This document shows, one piece after another, positions 30,790 through 40,158 of a stretch of 64,000 nt of DNA. The number at the start of each line of letters is the position of its first letter. The first letter of the stretch is position 1. This DNA is from [Phialemoniopsis] sp. UDSM-2020 (Eukaryota > Ascomycota > Sordariomycetes > Thyridiales > Thyridiaceae), in the NCBI GenBank assembly GCA_018873225.1, contig JAEILZ010000001.1:7564001-7628000 (forward strand), read 5' to 3'. The notes beneath the pieces were generated by a model. That model was not told the DNA's origin. It saw nothing but the letters and a program-made list of their open reading frames with translations, and ran no database searches. Made by a program: the position numbers and the translations under genes.

Positions 30790-32152
30790 TCATTTCCTGA
30801 GACCGTGGGCAGACCTAGCGACCAGACTTGGGATATCATCAACGCCGTGCTTCCCCTCGAGGATACCTGTAGATGGTTCAATGTTAGAAGTCGTCGATCA
30901 AGAGAACATGTGATGGAAGCGACAACCACTCACCAATGACAGCAGTAAACAGCGGGTACTCCTTCTCGAGGCCCCTCGTCTTCAAGAAATTGTTGACCTC
31001 CTTGGCCGTCGTCGTGCCCTGCACCTTTTGCCCATTGAGCTCCGCCTTCTCGACCTCCTCCACGCTGACCCCCCTCTCGATGGACAGCTTCGCGCAGCGG
31101 AAGTTCCTGCCGCCCGAGCACGAGGTGATGAGGTCGGCGACGCCGGCGCTCTCCTCGGTGAACGTGGCCGTGCGCACCGTCTCCCCAAAGAACTCCTTGC
31201 CGAACTGGACCATCTCCATGAGGCCGACGCGCATGATGGCCGCCTTGGCGTTGTCGCCCCAGCCGCGGCCCTCGACGAAGCCGGCGGCGAGGGCGACGAT
31301 GTTCTTGAGGGCGCCGCTGAGGGACACGCCGGCGACGTCCGAGACCATGCTGACGTGGAAGTAGGGCCGGTGGAAGAGCTTGGCAAAGGTCTCGTGGTCG
31401 AGGGGCGGGTAGTCTGCGGGCATGGGCGTGAGCTTCGTCTTGCTCGCCTTGCCCCTCGCGTCCTTGTGCTGGACGTCGGCGGGCGTGATGGTCAGGTCGG
31501 GCGCGCCGCCATCGCGCACGGGGGAGGTGCTCCGCGGTGAGGCGTTGCGGGAGTGATCCATCGGCGGCGGGTCGTATGCGATTGTCGTCTCACTCCACTT
31601 CTCCTGGGCGATCTCACCGGCCAAGTTGGCTCCCGAGAGGGCGCCGCAGTAGATGCCCAGGCCGTCCCCGATCCATTCCGAGAAGAGGGAAATGCCCTCG
31701 TCTGAGACGTTGACACCCTTTATACACGAGATACCTCGGGCGAACGGCAAGATGTGACCGTTAATCTGCTTGCATACATTGCCGATGAACTGATGGGGAA
31801 GGTTGAAGATGAGAATGGAGGCATCCTTGACGGCGTCCTGGGCCGAGGGGTTGGCCTTGACATTGTCCGGTAGCCGGATGCCGGGTAGGTATTTGACGTT
31901 CTCGTGATAGTTGTTGATGACCTCGGTGAGCTTCTGGGGCTTGTCGCCCACTGCTTCGTAGTTGGGCGAGTCCTTTGGTATGGTGACCTCCTCTTCATAC
32001 ACCCACATCTGCACCTCCGGCTCGAACAGCTCGGGGTGCTGCTTTGTATTCTCGGCGACGATCTTGGCGATGGTGGAACCCCAGTTACCGGAGCCCACGA
32101 CCGTCACCTTGTGCTTCTTCTCGTACACCGAGAGGGAGTCCTGGCCCGGCAT
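30790..32152 (-). CDS. gpd1: NAD-dependent glycerol-3-phosphate dehydrogenase
   Basis: Reduces dihydroxyacetone phosphate to glycerol 3-phosphate with NADH, for glycerol (osmolyte) and lipid synthesis and for redox balance. Gene model complement(join(30790..30866, 30934..32152)), 431 aa. The 67-nt intron near the 3' end (GTGAGT...CTACAG) restores the C terminus [20 protein letters not shown]. The NAD-binding loop GSGNWG is at 20-25. [20 protein letters not shown] (279-298) is the family signature with the catalytic Lys, and [19 protein letters not shown] is the substrate-binding part. Residues about 194-250 form an insertion typical of filamentous fungi, with [13 protein letters not shown]. 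The frame remains open upstream to an ATG at 32305. This adds 51 residues rich in Arg, Ser, Pro and His with no acidic residue, like a mitochondrial presequence. The cytosolic start at 32152 is preferred. Confidence 0.95.
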
Positions 32153-34102
32153 AGTGGTGGGATGGCGCGGCTGGCGGCTTGGGATTGTTGAGTAGAGGAC
32201 GAAGTGGAGGGGTCTGGGTCTGCAGGGGCGGAAGCTCTGTAAGTGCGTGCGGGTGCGGGGTGTAGCTCGGAGTAGCGCAGGGAAAGGTCGGATCGAAAAG
32301 GACATATAGGATGGAGAGCAAGAGGTCGGAGGAGAGGAGGACTGGAAGACTGAGTTGCCTTTATCTCGGAGGAGAATAGGCGATAAGAAAGAGAAACAAT
32401 GCAGACTACCTAGGCAGGCTGTCTCGTGCTACTCCGTTGAATCGAGGGAAGCTGAGCTGCAAAAACAGGTGGGAGGTCCAGACCGGCCCTGTGACGCAAA
32501 GAAGGAGGCAGAATCGCTGACCGCCTGCCATTCTCGACGCTTGCCCCAACCATTTTGGCTGTCAGCTCGTGGACTTGGCGAGGAGGGGCATCCACTAGCA
32601 GCCCCCAGCCGAGGATGAGCGGATGCTTTTCTTCTTTTTTCTCGCTTACTTTTCTCTCCAGTGCCAATGGTTCGAGCGAGGAACGAGGCAACTCGGGCGG
32701 GTGCGGAGGGGAGGCCGGGATCGTGCGTGCCCCATCCGCGCCTGTTTTTTTGGTGCCTCTCCCAAATCATTTGCATGTGAATGCTGCAGATTGCCAGAAA
32801 CTGATCAATCCAACGGAGGCGCCGAGGACCAGTCCTTTTATCGTTTTACCCTTGGACTCGGTTCCCCCATTCATGCAATTGGCCTTGGCAGAACCGCCAG
32901 GTTTTCAAGTCCAATTTATTTGAGGACGGGAAGCAACTGCCAGTCGCACGGTTTGCTGGGAGAGCGTTAGGACGCGATAAATCCTAGCTTACCCGTCCGC
33001 CCGCACGGAGCGGTAGCTACCATGGAAGTTCAACCATCGGCGGCCGCCCACGGTAATCAAATTCGTATGTAGCCCATGCCAAAGAGACAACTTCGTCTAG
33101 GTTGGAGATTAATTTGGTATTGACCACCCACTGCGATGTGCACTCTACAGCTCAAAAAAGTAGCCAGCTTCAGAGCGTCGCAGAACATATCGAAACGAAT
33201 ATTGCGCTGTGGAACTTATATGTTTCCTCGATAATATTTGTTGCCGTAATACTGGGGGCAGCAAAGGTATTGGGAAATCCCACCTACCCGCCGGTGGTTC
33301 TAGCTCAAAGTGGTGCGCGTCCCAAGGCGAGGCCGCCATGATCTATCATCATCTCTGTTGGTAGTCGCCTGCTGAGAAGACTTGGGTTTGAAACATTGTC
33401 TCCTTCCTGATGAGGAGACAAGCCCTGTCCGGATGTTTCGGTGTGTAGTGTTTCAAGTTTGTTTCCCAGCCACCCGGGGTCGCATAGGGGTCGGAAACCC
33501 ACCCCTGTTACCATTTCATCAGGTTAACTACAGCCTTGCTCCGTACAAGGAGTGCTTGTTGGTGGTGTCTCTTTGATGCAGTGACTTCAACTTGGCCATC
33601 TTCACCCCAACAAACCCTGCATGTTATCTCATCGAATGCAGACATATCACATGTGATGAGATCCCTGGAACAGGCTCCCTGTAGCTGGGATGCTCATGCG
33701 CCTCGTCAGACAGCATCATCAAACGAGCTGAAAGAACAATGTTGCCTCATCAAACTTGCCCCAGGGGGCACAGACTCTTGGCATCTGAACTCTTCTTTTC
33801 CGAGTGATTGCCCAGAGCACTGGATGATGTATAAAAGACTGATGCTTCTGTCACAGAACGACTCCTTCATGGCTAGAGTAATGATCAACATCTTTTTAAC
33901 TCTATCGTTTCGTCAGTGTACAATAAGGCCTACCTGTTGCTTATATTTACATTCCTCCCCTCCTTCTTAAGACCTTGGTCATTCATATCTTTACGAGAGC
34001 GGCATACAACGCACCACAGCTTTGGCAGCTCCCATCGACCACTCTCTCACGCATCCCTTCACAACTTGCGGTGCGATTCTCAGCGTTCAAGAACCGACCA
34101 CG
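32153..34102. other. Intergenic region, 1.9 kb
   Basis: Divergent promoter space between gpd1 and a secreted-protein gene. The first 150 bases (32153-32305) are an in-frame N-terminal extension of gpd1. Other frames (up to 144 codons at 33536-33970) have no features. No repeat was seen. Confidence 0.4.
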
Positions 34103-35296
34103 ATGAAGACTCCCACCACGTTCGTGGCATTCCTAATCTGCTATGTGACGTCCACACACGCTCGGGACAATAATGGGCAATATGGCTTCGAGCGCACCAT
34201 GTGCGGGGCGCCAGGCCTGTCAATGGTGCTGCCAATAGGTGGCTTCTACAACGATTTGAACAGTACTCCATCCCCTTGGTCACTGTGCAACCTGAAGGCG
34301 GTCTCGAGCCTCACTTCTCGGTTCTTCTGTCAGGATGACACTGGGACGCATACGTCAGCAGGTTCTAAGAAGAGCACCGCGCCTAGTGGAAGTGGAATCG
34401 GCGACTTGCGGAAGGCCCAATCACGATACGGAACCATTGCAAAGACAGTATCAGAGACTCAAGTCAAGATGCTCGCTCTCAAGTCTGTGAGCAAGAACAT
34501 ATCCATGTTGCAAGAATACGTGCAGATCAGGAAGGTGCCTGAATGGGAACACGGAGACAAGGCCTTGGAGGAGCTGAAAAATTTGGCCGCTTCCTCGGAT
34601 ATAAAATTGAACGAGTTCCTGGCCAAGACGCACGCATTGCTGTGGCATTTGGAGCAAGAGAACAGCATCAATCTCGACCGTCTCCGGGCATTCCAGGAAG
34701 ATCAACGACGACTTTCATCAAGAGTTCGGAACTGGATCGGCCTCGAGGCACGCAGGAATCAGCTATGGCGCGACGTCATAAACCTGCATAAGAGTTTCCT
34801 GGATGCTGCCATCCGGGCGTTTGGCGAGCTTGAAGACTGGGCTGCGATTGTGCGTGTTGACCTTGACAAGGTCACAGGACAATGCAACGTGATTGAGCGG
34901 TGGGCGGTAAGGTCCGAACACCTTGTGGAAGAAGGGCAGAAAACGAAAGTGAAAGGCGTCCTTGACCGGTTCTCGGATGACCAAGACAGGTACAAGCAGC
35001 AGCTGAAGTCGATCGAGGATGTCAAGCGTTTCGGGGGGGAAAGTGCGGACGTAGTAAGAGGCACGCACGAAGCGATCCAGGAAATCATCGCCATACTTAT
35101 CAAAAGCCGGTCAAAGGCTAATATAGGCGTGGTTCAGAGCAAACCGGATTACGTAGCGGACCAAGGTGTCGAGTCTTACACCGAAAAGCTCATCGAAGCA
35201 CTCCAAGACGGATTGGATTTATTAGCCATGGCTACTGGTCGACAGGGCAGGCCAGAAGGTGAAAAGGTGCTCAGGATCGATGTTCCATCAACCTAG
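34103..35296 (+). CDS. Secreted alpha-helical / coiled-coil protein of unknown function
   Basis: Single exon, 397 aa from 34103; the frame is open to an ATG at 34022, but starting at 34103 places a signal peptide (MKTPTTFVAFLICYVTSTHA) at the very N terminus. The mature N-terminal part has a small cysteine-bearing region (Cys34, 62, 76; FYNDLNSTPSPWSLC). From about residue 95 to the end the chain is almost wholly helical and charged (AQSRYGTIAKTVSETQVKML; ALLWHLEQENSINLDRLRAF; DRYKQQLKSIEDVKRF), with heptad-like spacing. No transmembrane helix or GPI signal is seen. I do not recognise the family; fungal proteins of this kind are often lineage-specific. Confidence 0.65.
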   Translation: MKTPTTFVAFLICYVTSTHARDNNGQYGFERTMCGAPGLSMVLPIGGFYNDLNSTPSPWSLCNLKAVSSLTSRFFCQDDTGTHTSAGSKKSTAPSGSGIGDLRKAQSRYGTIAKTVSETQVKMLALKSVSKNISMLQEYVQIRKVPEWEHGDKALEELKNLAASSDIKLNEFLAKTHALLWHLEQENSINLDRLRAFQEDQRRLSSRVRNWIGLEARRNQLWRDVINLHKSFLDAAIRAFGELEDWAAIVRVDLDKVTGQCNVIERWAVRSEHLVEEGQKTKVKGVLDRFSDDQDRYKQQLKSIEDVKRFGGESADVVRGTHEAIQEIIAILIKSRSKANIGVVQSKPDYVADQGVESYTEKLIEALQDGLDLLAMATGRQGRPEGEKVLRIDVPST

Positions 35297-36064
35297 CAGG
35301 AAGATGTCGGGATGGAGATGTGGCAGAGCTGTTGAACGTTCTCATCCGTCAAGACTGTAGACTAGACAACTATAAGAGCAATTTGCAAACGCAATAGATA
35401 GCCAACTTGCAAATTCGTTCAATATCATGATTCCTTGTCGTATCAGAAACCCAGACAAAGGCCACCAGCCCACAGCTGTCTGCTGTTGATCCGGTCTCTA
35501 CCTTTCGACCGGATCGACAAATGTCTCGTGCTAACCCCGCATCCCCGTCTCCGCGTCTGGGGAGCCCAGACGAAGAGGATGGATGACTTTCAGCTGCCCC
35601 ATATCCAGTCTCCACCTCCGCAGTAACCTCATCCGACCTGGGGAAGGACCAACATTTGCCGATGGTCACACTTACACACCACTTAAACAGGCAATGGTAA
35701 CCGCCCTCTCACCCTGGCGTTGTCTCATTGGGCTTTCGCGGCCAGCACCACCAACATGATCTTATCCTCATGTTCCTTGTTCCGGGGTATCTGACACCGA
35801 GCATACCCTTCACTGAGCCACGAGTTACCCCCCCTCCCATTAGAAACTCCGTCCTTGCTGCGGAATCCTTAAAGATCAGCAAGAGCTCGAATGAGCCAAG
35901 TTCCCCATTGAGTCCCCTGCAGCCCCGAAGTTGCATTCCTTGTTTATATTTGATCTCCTGCCCAGCCTTCCCCACCCCCGCGCTGACATCTGTACCTTGC
36001 ACAATCCTTTACTTGATCTTTCATCTGCAAATAATCTGCGATCACGCAACGAACAAGCAACGGT
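35297..36064. other. Promoter region of the sugar transporter
   Basis: 770 bases without a gene. It contains five SYGGRG hexamers, listed separately, and a long pyrimidine-rich leader before the ATG at 36065. Confidence 0.45.
35535..35981. promoter_or_regulatory. Candidate CreA (carbon catabolite repressor) sites upstream of the sugar transporter
   Basis: Hexamers fitting SYGGRG on either strand occur at 35535-35540, 35557-35562, 35638-35643, 35970-35975 and 35976-35981. The last two abut and lie 84 bases before the ATG; closely spaced pairs are the functional form in Aspergillus. About three would be expected by chance in 770 bases, so the number alone is weak evidence. Confidence 0.25.
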
Positions 36065-38488
36065 ATGGCTGAGACCACTCCAATTCAGTCCGAGAAGCCG
36101 CAGGGAGGACACGTCGACGCCGTGGGCCCGGACTTCGAGGACGAAAGCAAGGGCGATGCCTACGTGAGCTATGGTCTCGTCAAGTCGAGATACGACGAGC
36201 TGTCCATTCCGCGTACACTTTGGGTATTCAGACGGGCCATTCTTGTTTCCCTCGCCGTATACACCGGCTACGTTTGCGAAGGCTTCGAGGCAAGCATATT
36301 CACGACCCAGCAAGCACGGGGACCTTCACGCTTACACAAAGCAGCTCGGTGCCGGAGGCAGTGTCATTGCAAACGCCGGCTTCATCAAGCAGTTTGGCGA
36401 CGGCGGCGTGGGTGTTGAAGCTCTGAACCCGACTTGGGGTAAGACGACCTGCCTATAAACGATTGTCATTGAACAAACTCTAACAGTGTCTAGTCTCTTC
36501 ATGGAGCGCTCTTCTGGTATGACTGCTCGTTTTTCCCCCAGGTAGCTCCATACTAACGAACCCAGAACGTCGGTCAAATCGTCACGTTTACGCACATCTC
36601 TTGGTACGTCTACTGTAATCGAGGCTTGATTCGCGGACAACATCTGATCTGCCTAGGTTTGCCGATAAGTTCGGTCGTAAGACATCTTTCTACCTCGCGT
36701 GGATCTGGCTTGTCGTTGTAAGAAGACCCTCGTATATTATGGAGCTGGGACAGAACTGAATCTTCTAGGGCTGCGTTTTTCTCAACACTGCAAAGAGTCC
36801 CTCCGTTTGGGTAAGTTCATGCCATCCGGTCGCACGACACTTGATCAACCATATTTACAGATCTTCACCATAGGCTCTTGCGAAGCTTTGCAATGGAGCA
36901 GGTATTGGTGTTCTACAGTAAGCCCTAAAGCGCTTAAAATACTCTCGTTAATGGTCACTGATTGTTTGCAGAATCACTTGCCAGGTGTACATCATGGAGA
37001 TTGTCCCGAATAGGATCCGAGGTGGTATGGTCACGTTTCAAGCGGTCTGGTATGCCACTCGTGAATTTTCCAGTATTTGCATCATGAACAATGCTAACTT
37101 GTTCCCCAGGAGTAATATTGGTGGTATCGTCTGTTCGGTGATGATGCAGCAGCTCAACCAAAGGCATCCCGACAACTACCTGCTCGCCATGAGACTTCTC
37201 TGGATCCCTATCGGCCTCATGATCATCTTCTGGATCTTTGTGCCCGAGTCGCCCTGGTTCCACGCCCGCCACGGAAACAAGGAGAAGGCTTTGAAAGCCA
37301 TGAGGCAGCTATATGGGAACGTGAAGGGTTATGACTTTGAGGAAGAGTACGGAATTATTGCGAGGACCATTGAGCATGAGAGGGAGGTACTACAGGAGGC
37401 CCCATCATGGGGACACGTGTTCAAGGGTCTCAACCTGGTAAGCCGGCTTCATTTCTATGAAAGGAGATCATGCGCTGACTGATCATAGAAACGTACTCTC
37501 ACGGTCATGATTCTCGCCGTGGCCCAGCAGATTGCCGGCCTTGCGATCATTAGCACCTACTCCACCTGTGAGTTGATTTCTACTTTCGCCCATGACAAGG
37601 CAGACAACTAATGGCTCAGACTTCTTTGATCTCGCCGGCCTCGAAGACCCCTTCTTGGGCACCGTGATTCTCTCGTGAGTTGATCCCTGCCCGTCAGTGA
37701 GGGCATGCCACATTTTCGCTATTCCTGACTGCTTGTGAAGCTGCTGCAACCTTCTGGCCGTCATCATGTGGTCCATCGCCACCGATGTCGTGGGTCGCCG
37801 TACCATAATCAACGTCTGCCAGACATTTATCTGCTGTGTTTGTTTCACTGTGGGCGGCCTCTACTGGACCGGTGCCACGACAGGCAATGCCGCCGGAGGC
37901 ACCGCACTCCTGGTCCTCTGCTGCCTCTGGACATTCGCATTCCAAGTCGTCTCAATGTCTTACTACCTTTTCTCGGCCGAACTTCCGTCTGCTCTTCTCC
38001 GAAGTAGGTTTCCTTACTCGGTTTCCGCGCTCCTTGTGCATCCTGCTGACACATCGTAGTTAAAACTGGCCCTTTCACTTATCTCACCAACTCCATCATG
38101 GGCATTGCCACTTGGTAAGTGGTTTCAAACGAGATCCACTACGGCAAATCACCAGCTAATTCAATACAGCTATGCTACCCCGCCCATGCTTTTGGCAATG
38201 AGCATCAAAGCTGCTTTTGTCTTTGGCGCATTCTCCACGCCCATCTGCGTCATCATGTGGCTCTATATTCCCGAGACAAAGGGGTAAGTTCGCATTTATC
38301 GCATAAGGTCATGATGAGAGAAGATGCCCAAGCTAACTCTGTCAAGACGTTCGGCGGCCGAGATTGACGAGTTGTATGAGCGAAAGATCCCTGCGTGGAG
38401 ATGGAAGCAGACAGTCACCAACGCCGAGGAACAGATGCATGCCGTCGTCAATGTCAAAGGCCAGGTAAAGGAACAAGTGCATGCCTGA
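36065..38488 (+). CDS. MFS sugar (maltose-type) transporter, 15 exons
   Basis: Predicted 546-aa plasma-membrane H+/sugar symporter with 12 TM helices. Exons: 36065-36289, 36345-36438, 36494-36516, 36566-36603, 36657-36717, 36769-36810, 36874-36917, 36972-37049, 37110-37437, 37489-37567, 37620-37674, 37741-38003, 38060-38114, 38170-38283, 38347-38488. All phases agree. Key pieces: VCEGFELGAGGSVIANAGF (TM1), HISWFADKFGRKTSFYLAW (loop 2-3 GRK motif), VYIMEIVPNRIRGGMVTFQA (the PxRxRG motif), FVPESPWFHARHGNKEKA (PESPRW-type motif), VVGRRTIINVCQTF and IPETKGRSAAEIDELYERK. Intron 1 appears to start with GC (GCAAGC) at 36290. A GT alternative at 36272 would delete residues VCEGFE from TM1. The substrate is not identifiable; the rhamnosidase gene downstream suggests a plant-glycoside sugar. 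Confidence 0.88.
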
Positions 38489-40158
38489 GCTCTGGTCGAT
38501 CAAGGGTAGCTGTTTAGGGCCACAAGGCTTGGAGGTGAAGGGATAGACGCCGAGGATCGTGATGTTTGGCGGCTATATTTGATTCTTGTCTTTCGCTGCC
38601 GAGTGGGACGGGGGTGCCCAGTAGAGATCATATCTGGGAATACTCTACCAGTCGTTTCCATCAATGTCAAAGAGATTGCATCTCATCAAGTACTTGGGGC
38701 TGAACACGAGTCTGTATGGTTTCTCTGAGTGTTTATTGAAGACTTAAATTGAGTCTGTTTAAAAGACAGTTTACTTCTCTGCCAACCTTCTTAACACCTT
38801 ACTACAAGTCGCAACAAGACCAAACATGTTTTTTTACAAGGACAACTTGACGTTGTACAAGACCGAAAGATCTATCACTTTACTCACTGCCTTGGTACCT
38901 GAGACTCCCGTCATGAAAATTGCCTCTGACCAAGGGCTGATTGGTCGAGACTTGCACCTGGTAAGTCCAGATGTGTCGACAGACGTGGTCCAGCAACACC
39001 TTATTGCCACAAGCTGCAATTCCAGATTCTCGATTCATCTATATGCTATCACGATTAACCATTGGATGCCTCGAATCTCAGCTGATCCACGGTCAAGCAA
39101 GCCAAGAAGATCATAGGGTTGTAGTTTTCGAACCTGGGGTCCAGCTGCCCCATGAACGACCTGCAACCAGGTAGACCCTCCTGATCCTTCACAGAACCCT
39201 CGCAGACCCCAGGACTGCTTTGATCTGTGATTTGGGGGTATTTACTTTCCAGATCTTTGGCATGCAGCCTGTCAACCTTATTCGAGCAAGGAGTAGTGAC
39301 AGGGAGGGCCTGATGTTACGTGTGGGTCTTCTCTCCAGGAAAGGGAATTTGCGCCTGGTGCTCGGCGGTTACCATGCCCCTTTTCGGTCAGAGTTGAGAC
39401 AAACAGCAACTCTGGTGAGAGCAGCACCTCGAATAGGAAAATGGCGCCTAAGCCGAGTGATTTTGACGAGACAGGCCCAAAAGGGATAATTCTTGGTTTG
39501 AATCGTCTTTGATGTCCCATCTCGAATTCAGGACAGGACTTTTCATGGTTTCTTCTCCGCTCATCTCCGCTCATCAATTACCCCGCGTTCCAGCAGCAGC
39601 CAAATTCGCTTGATCTCAAAGCGATATAGCAAGCCAACAGCAAGCTGGGCAGCACTTGGATCACCTGGACCATCGGCTACATCAGCAGTTGGGAGTGCTT
39701 GTGCGGGGTGGTGCGAGCCCAACTCGTCTATCACAACCCTTCTGGGCCAGGCCCCGACGCGCGACGCAGATCTGGGTACGGAGTCCGCCATCGACAGGTC
39801 GCCAAGGAGTGCCATGGAACATGGTCAATGGCAGCGAAAGTTCAGGCAGACCGGCCGCTCCGGTCAATAGAAATCGTGACAAATCCTACATCTTTGCCAC
39901 AGTTTCACGTGTTCGTGAGCGGCAACATACGCGTCTAAGACGGGCTCAAAAAGGTGTCCACAGAATGCGGAACCCCTCATTGAAATTGACGTATCTCGGG
40001 TCACCTTTGCACCGATAATTCGTATCCTGTATCAGAGGTTGCCGAATGATATGCTTCACCACCGAACGGAAGTTAAGAAGAGCCCTCTTACACAACATAC
40101 CCTTGCAAGTGACTATTGAACCCCTACATACTTTGAACCCCTCGAGGCGAGAACGAAG
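38489..40158. other. Intergenic region, 1.7 kb
   Basis: Between the sugar transporter and the rhamnosidase, same strand. An open frame of 96 codons at 38826-39116 and others near 39610-40018 have no family features. No repeat was seen. Confidence 0.4.

Noticed and set aside
33536..33970. 144-codon plus-strand frame
   Set aside because: Mixed composition without domain or signal peptide; lies in promoter space.
39100..39170. Possible tRNA (TTCGAA motif with flanking GGGG/CCCC)
   Set aside because: No A-box at a proper distance and no acceptor stem.
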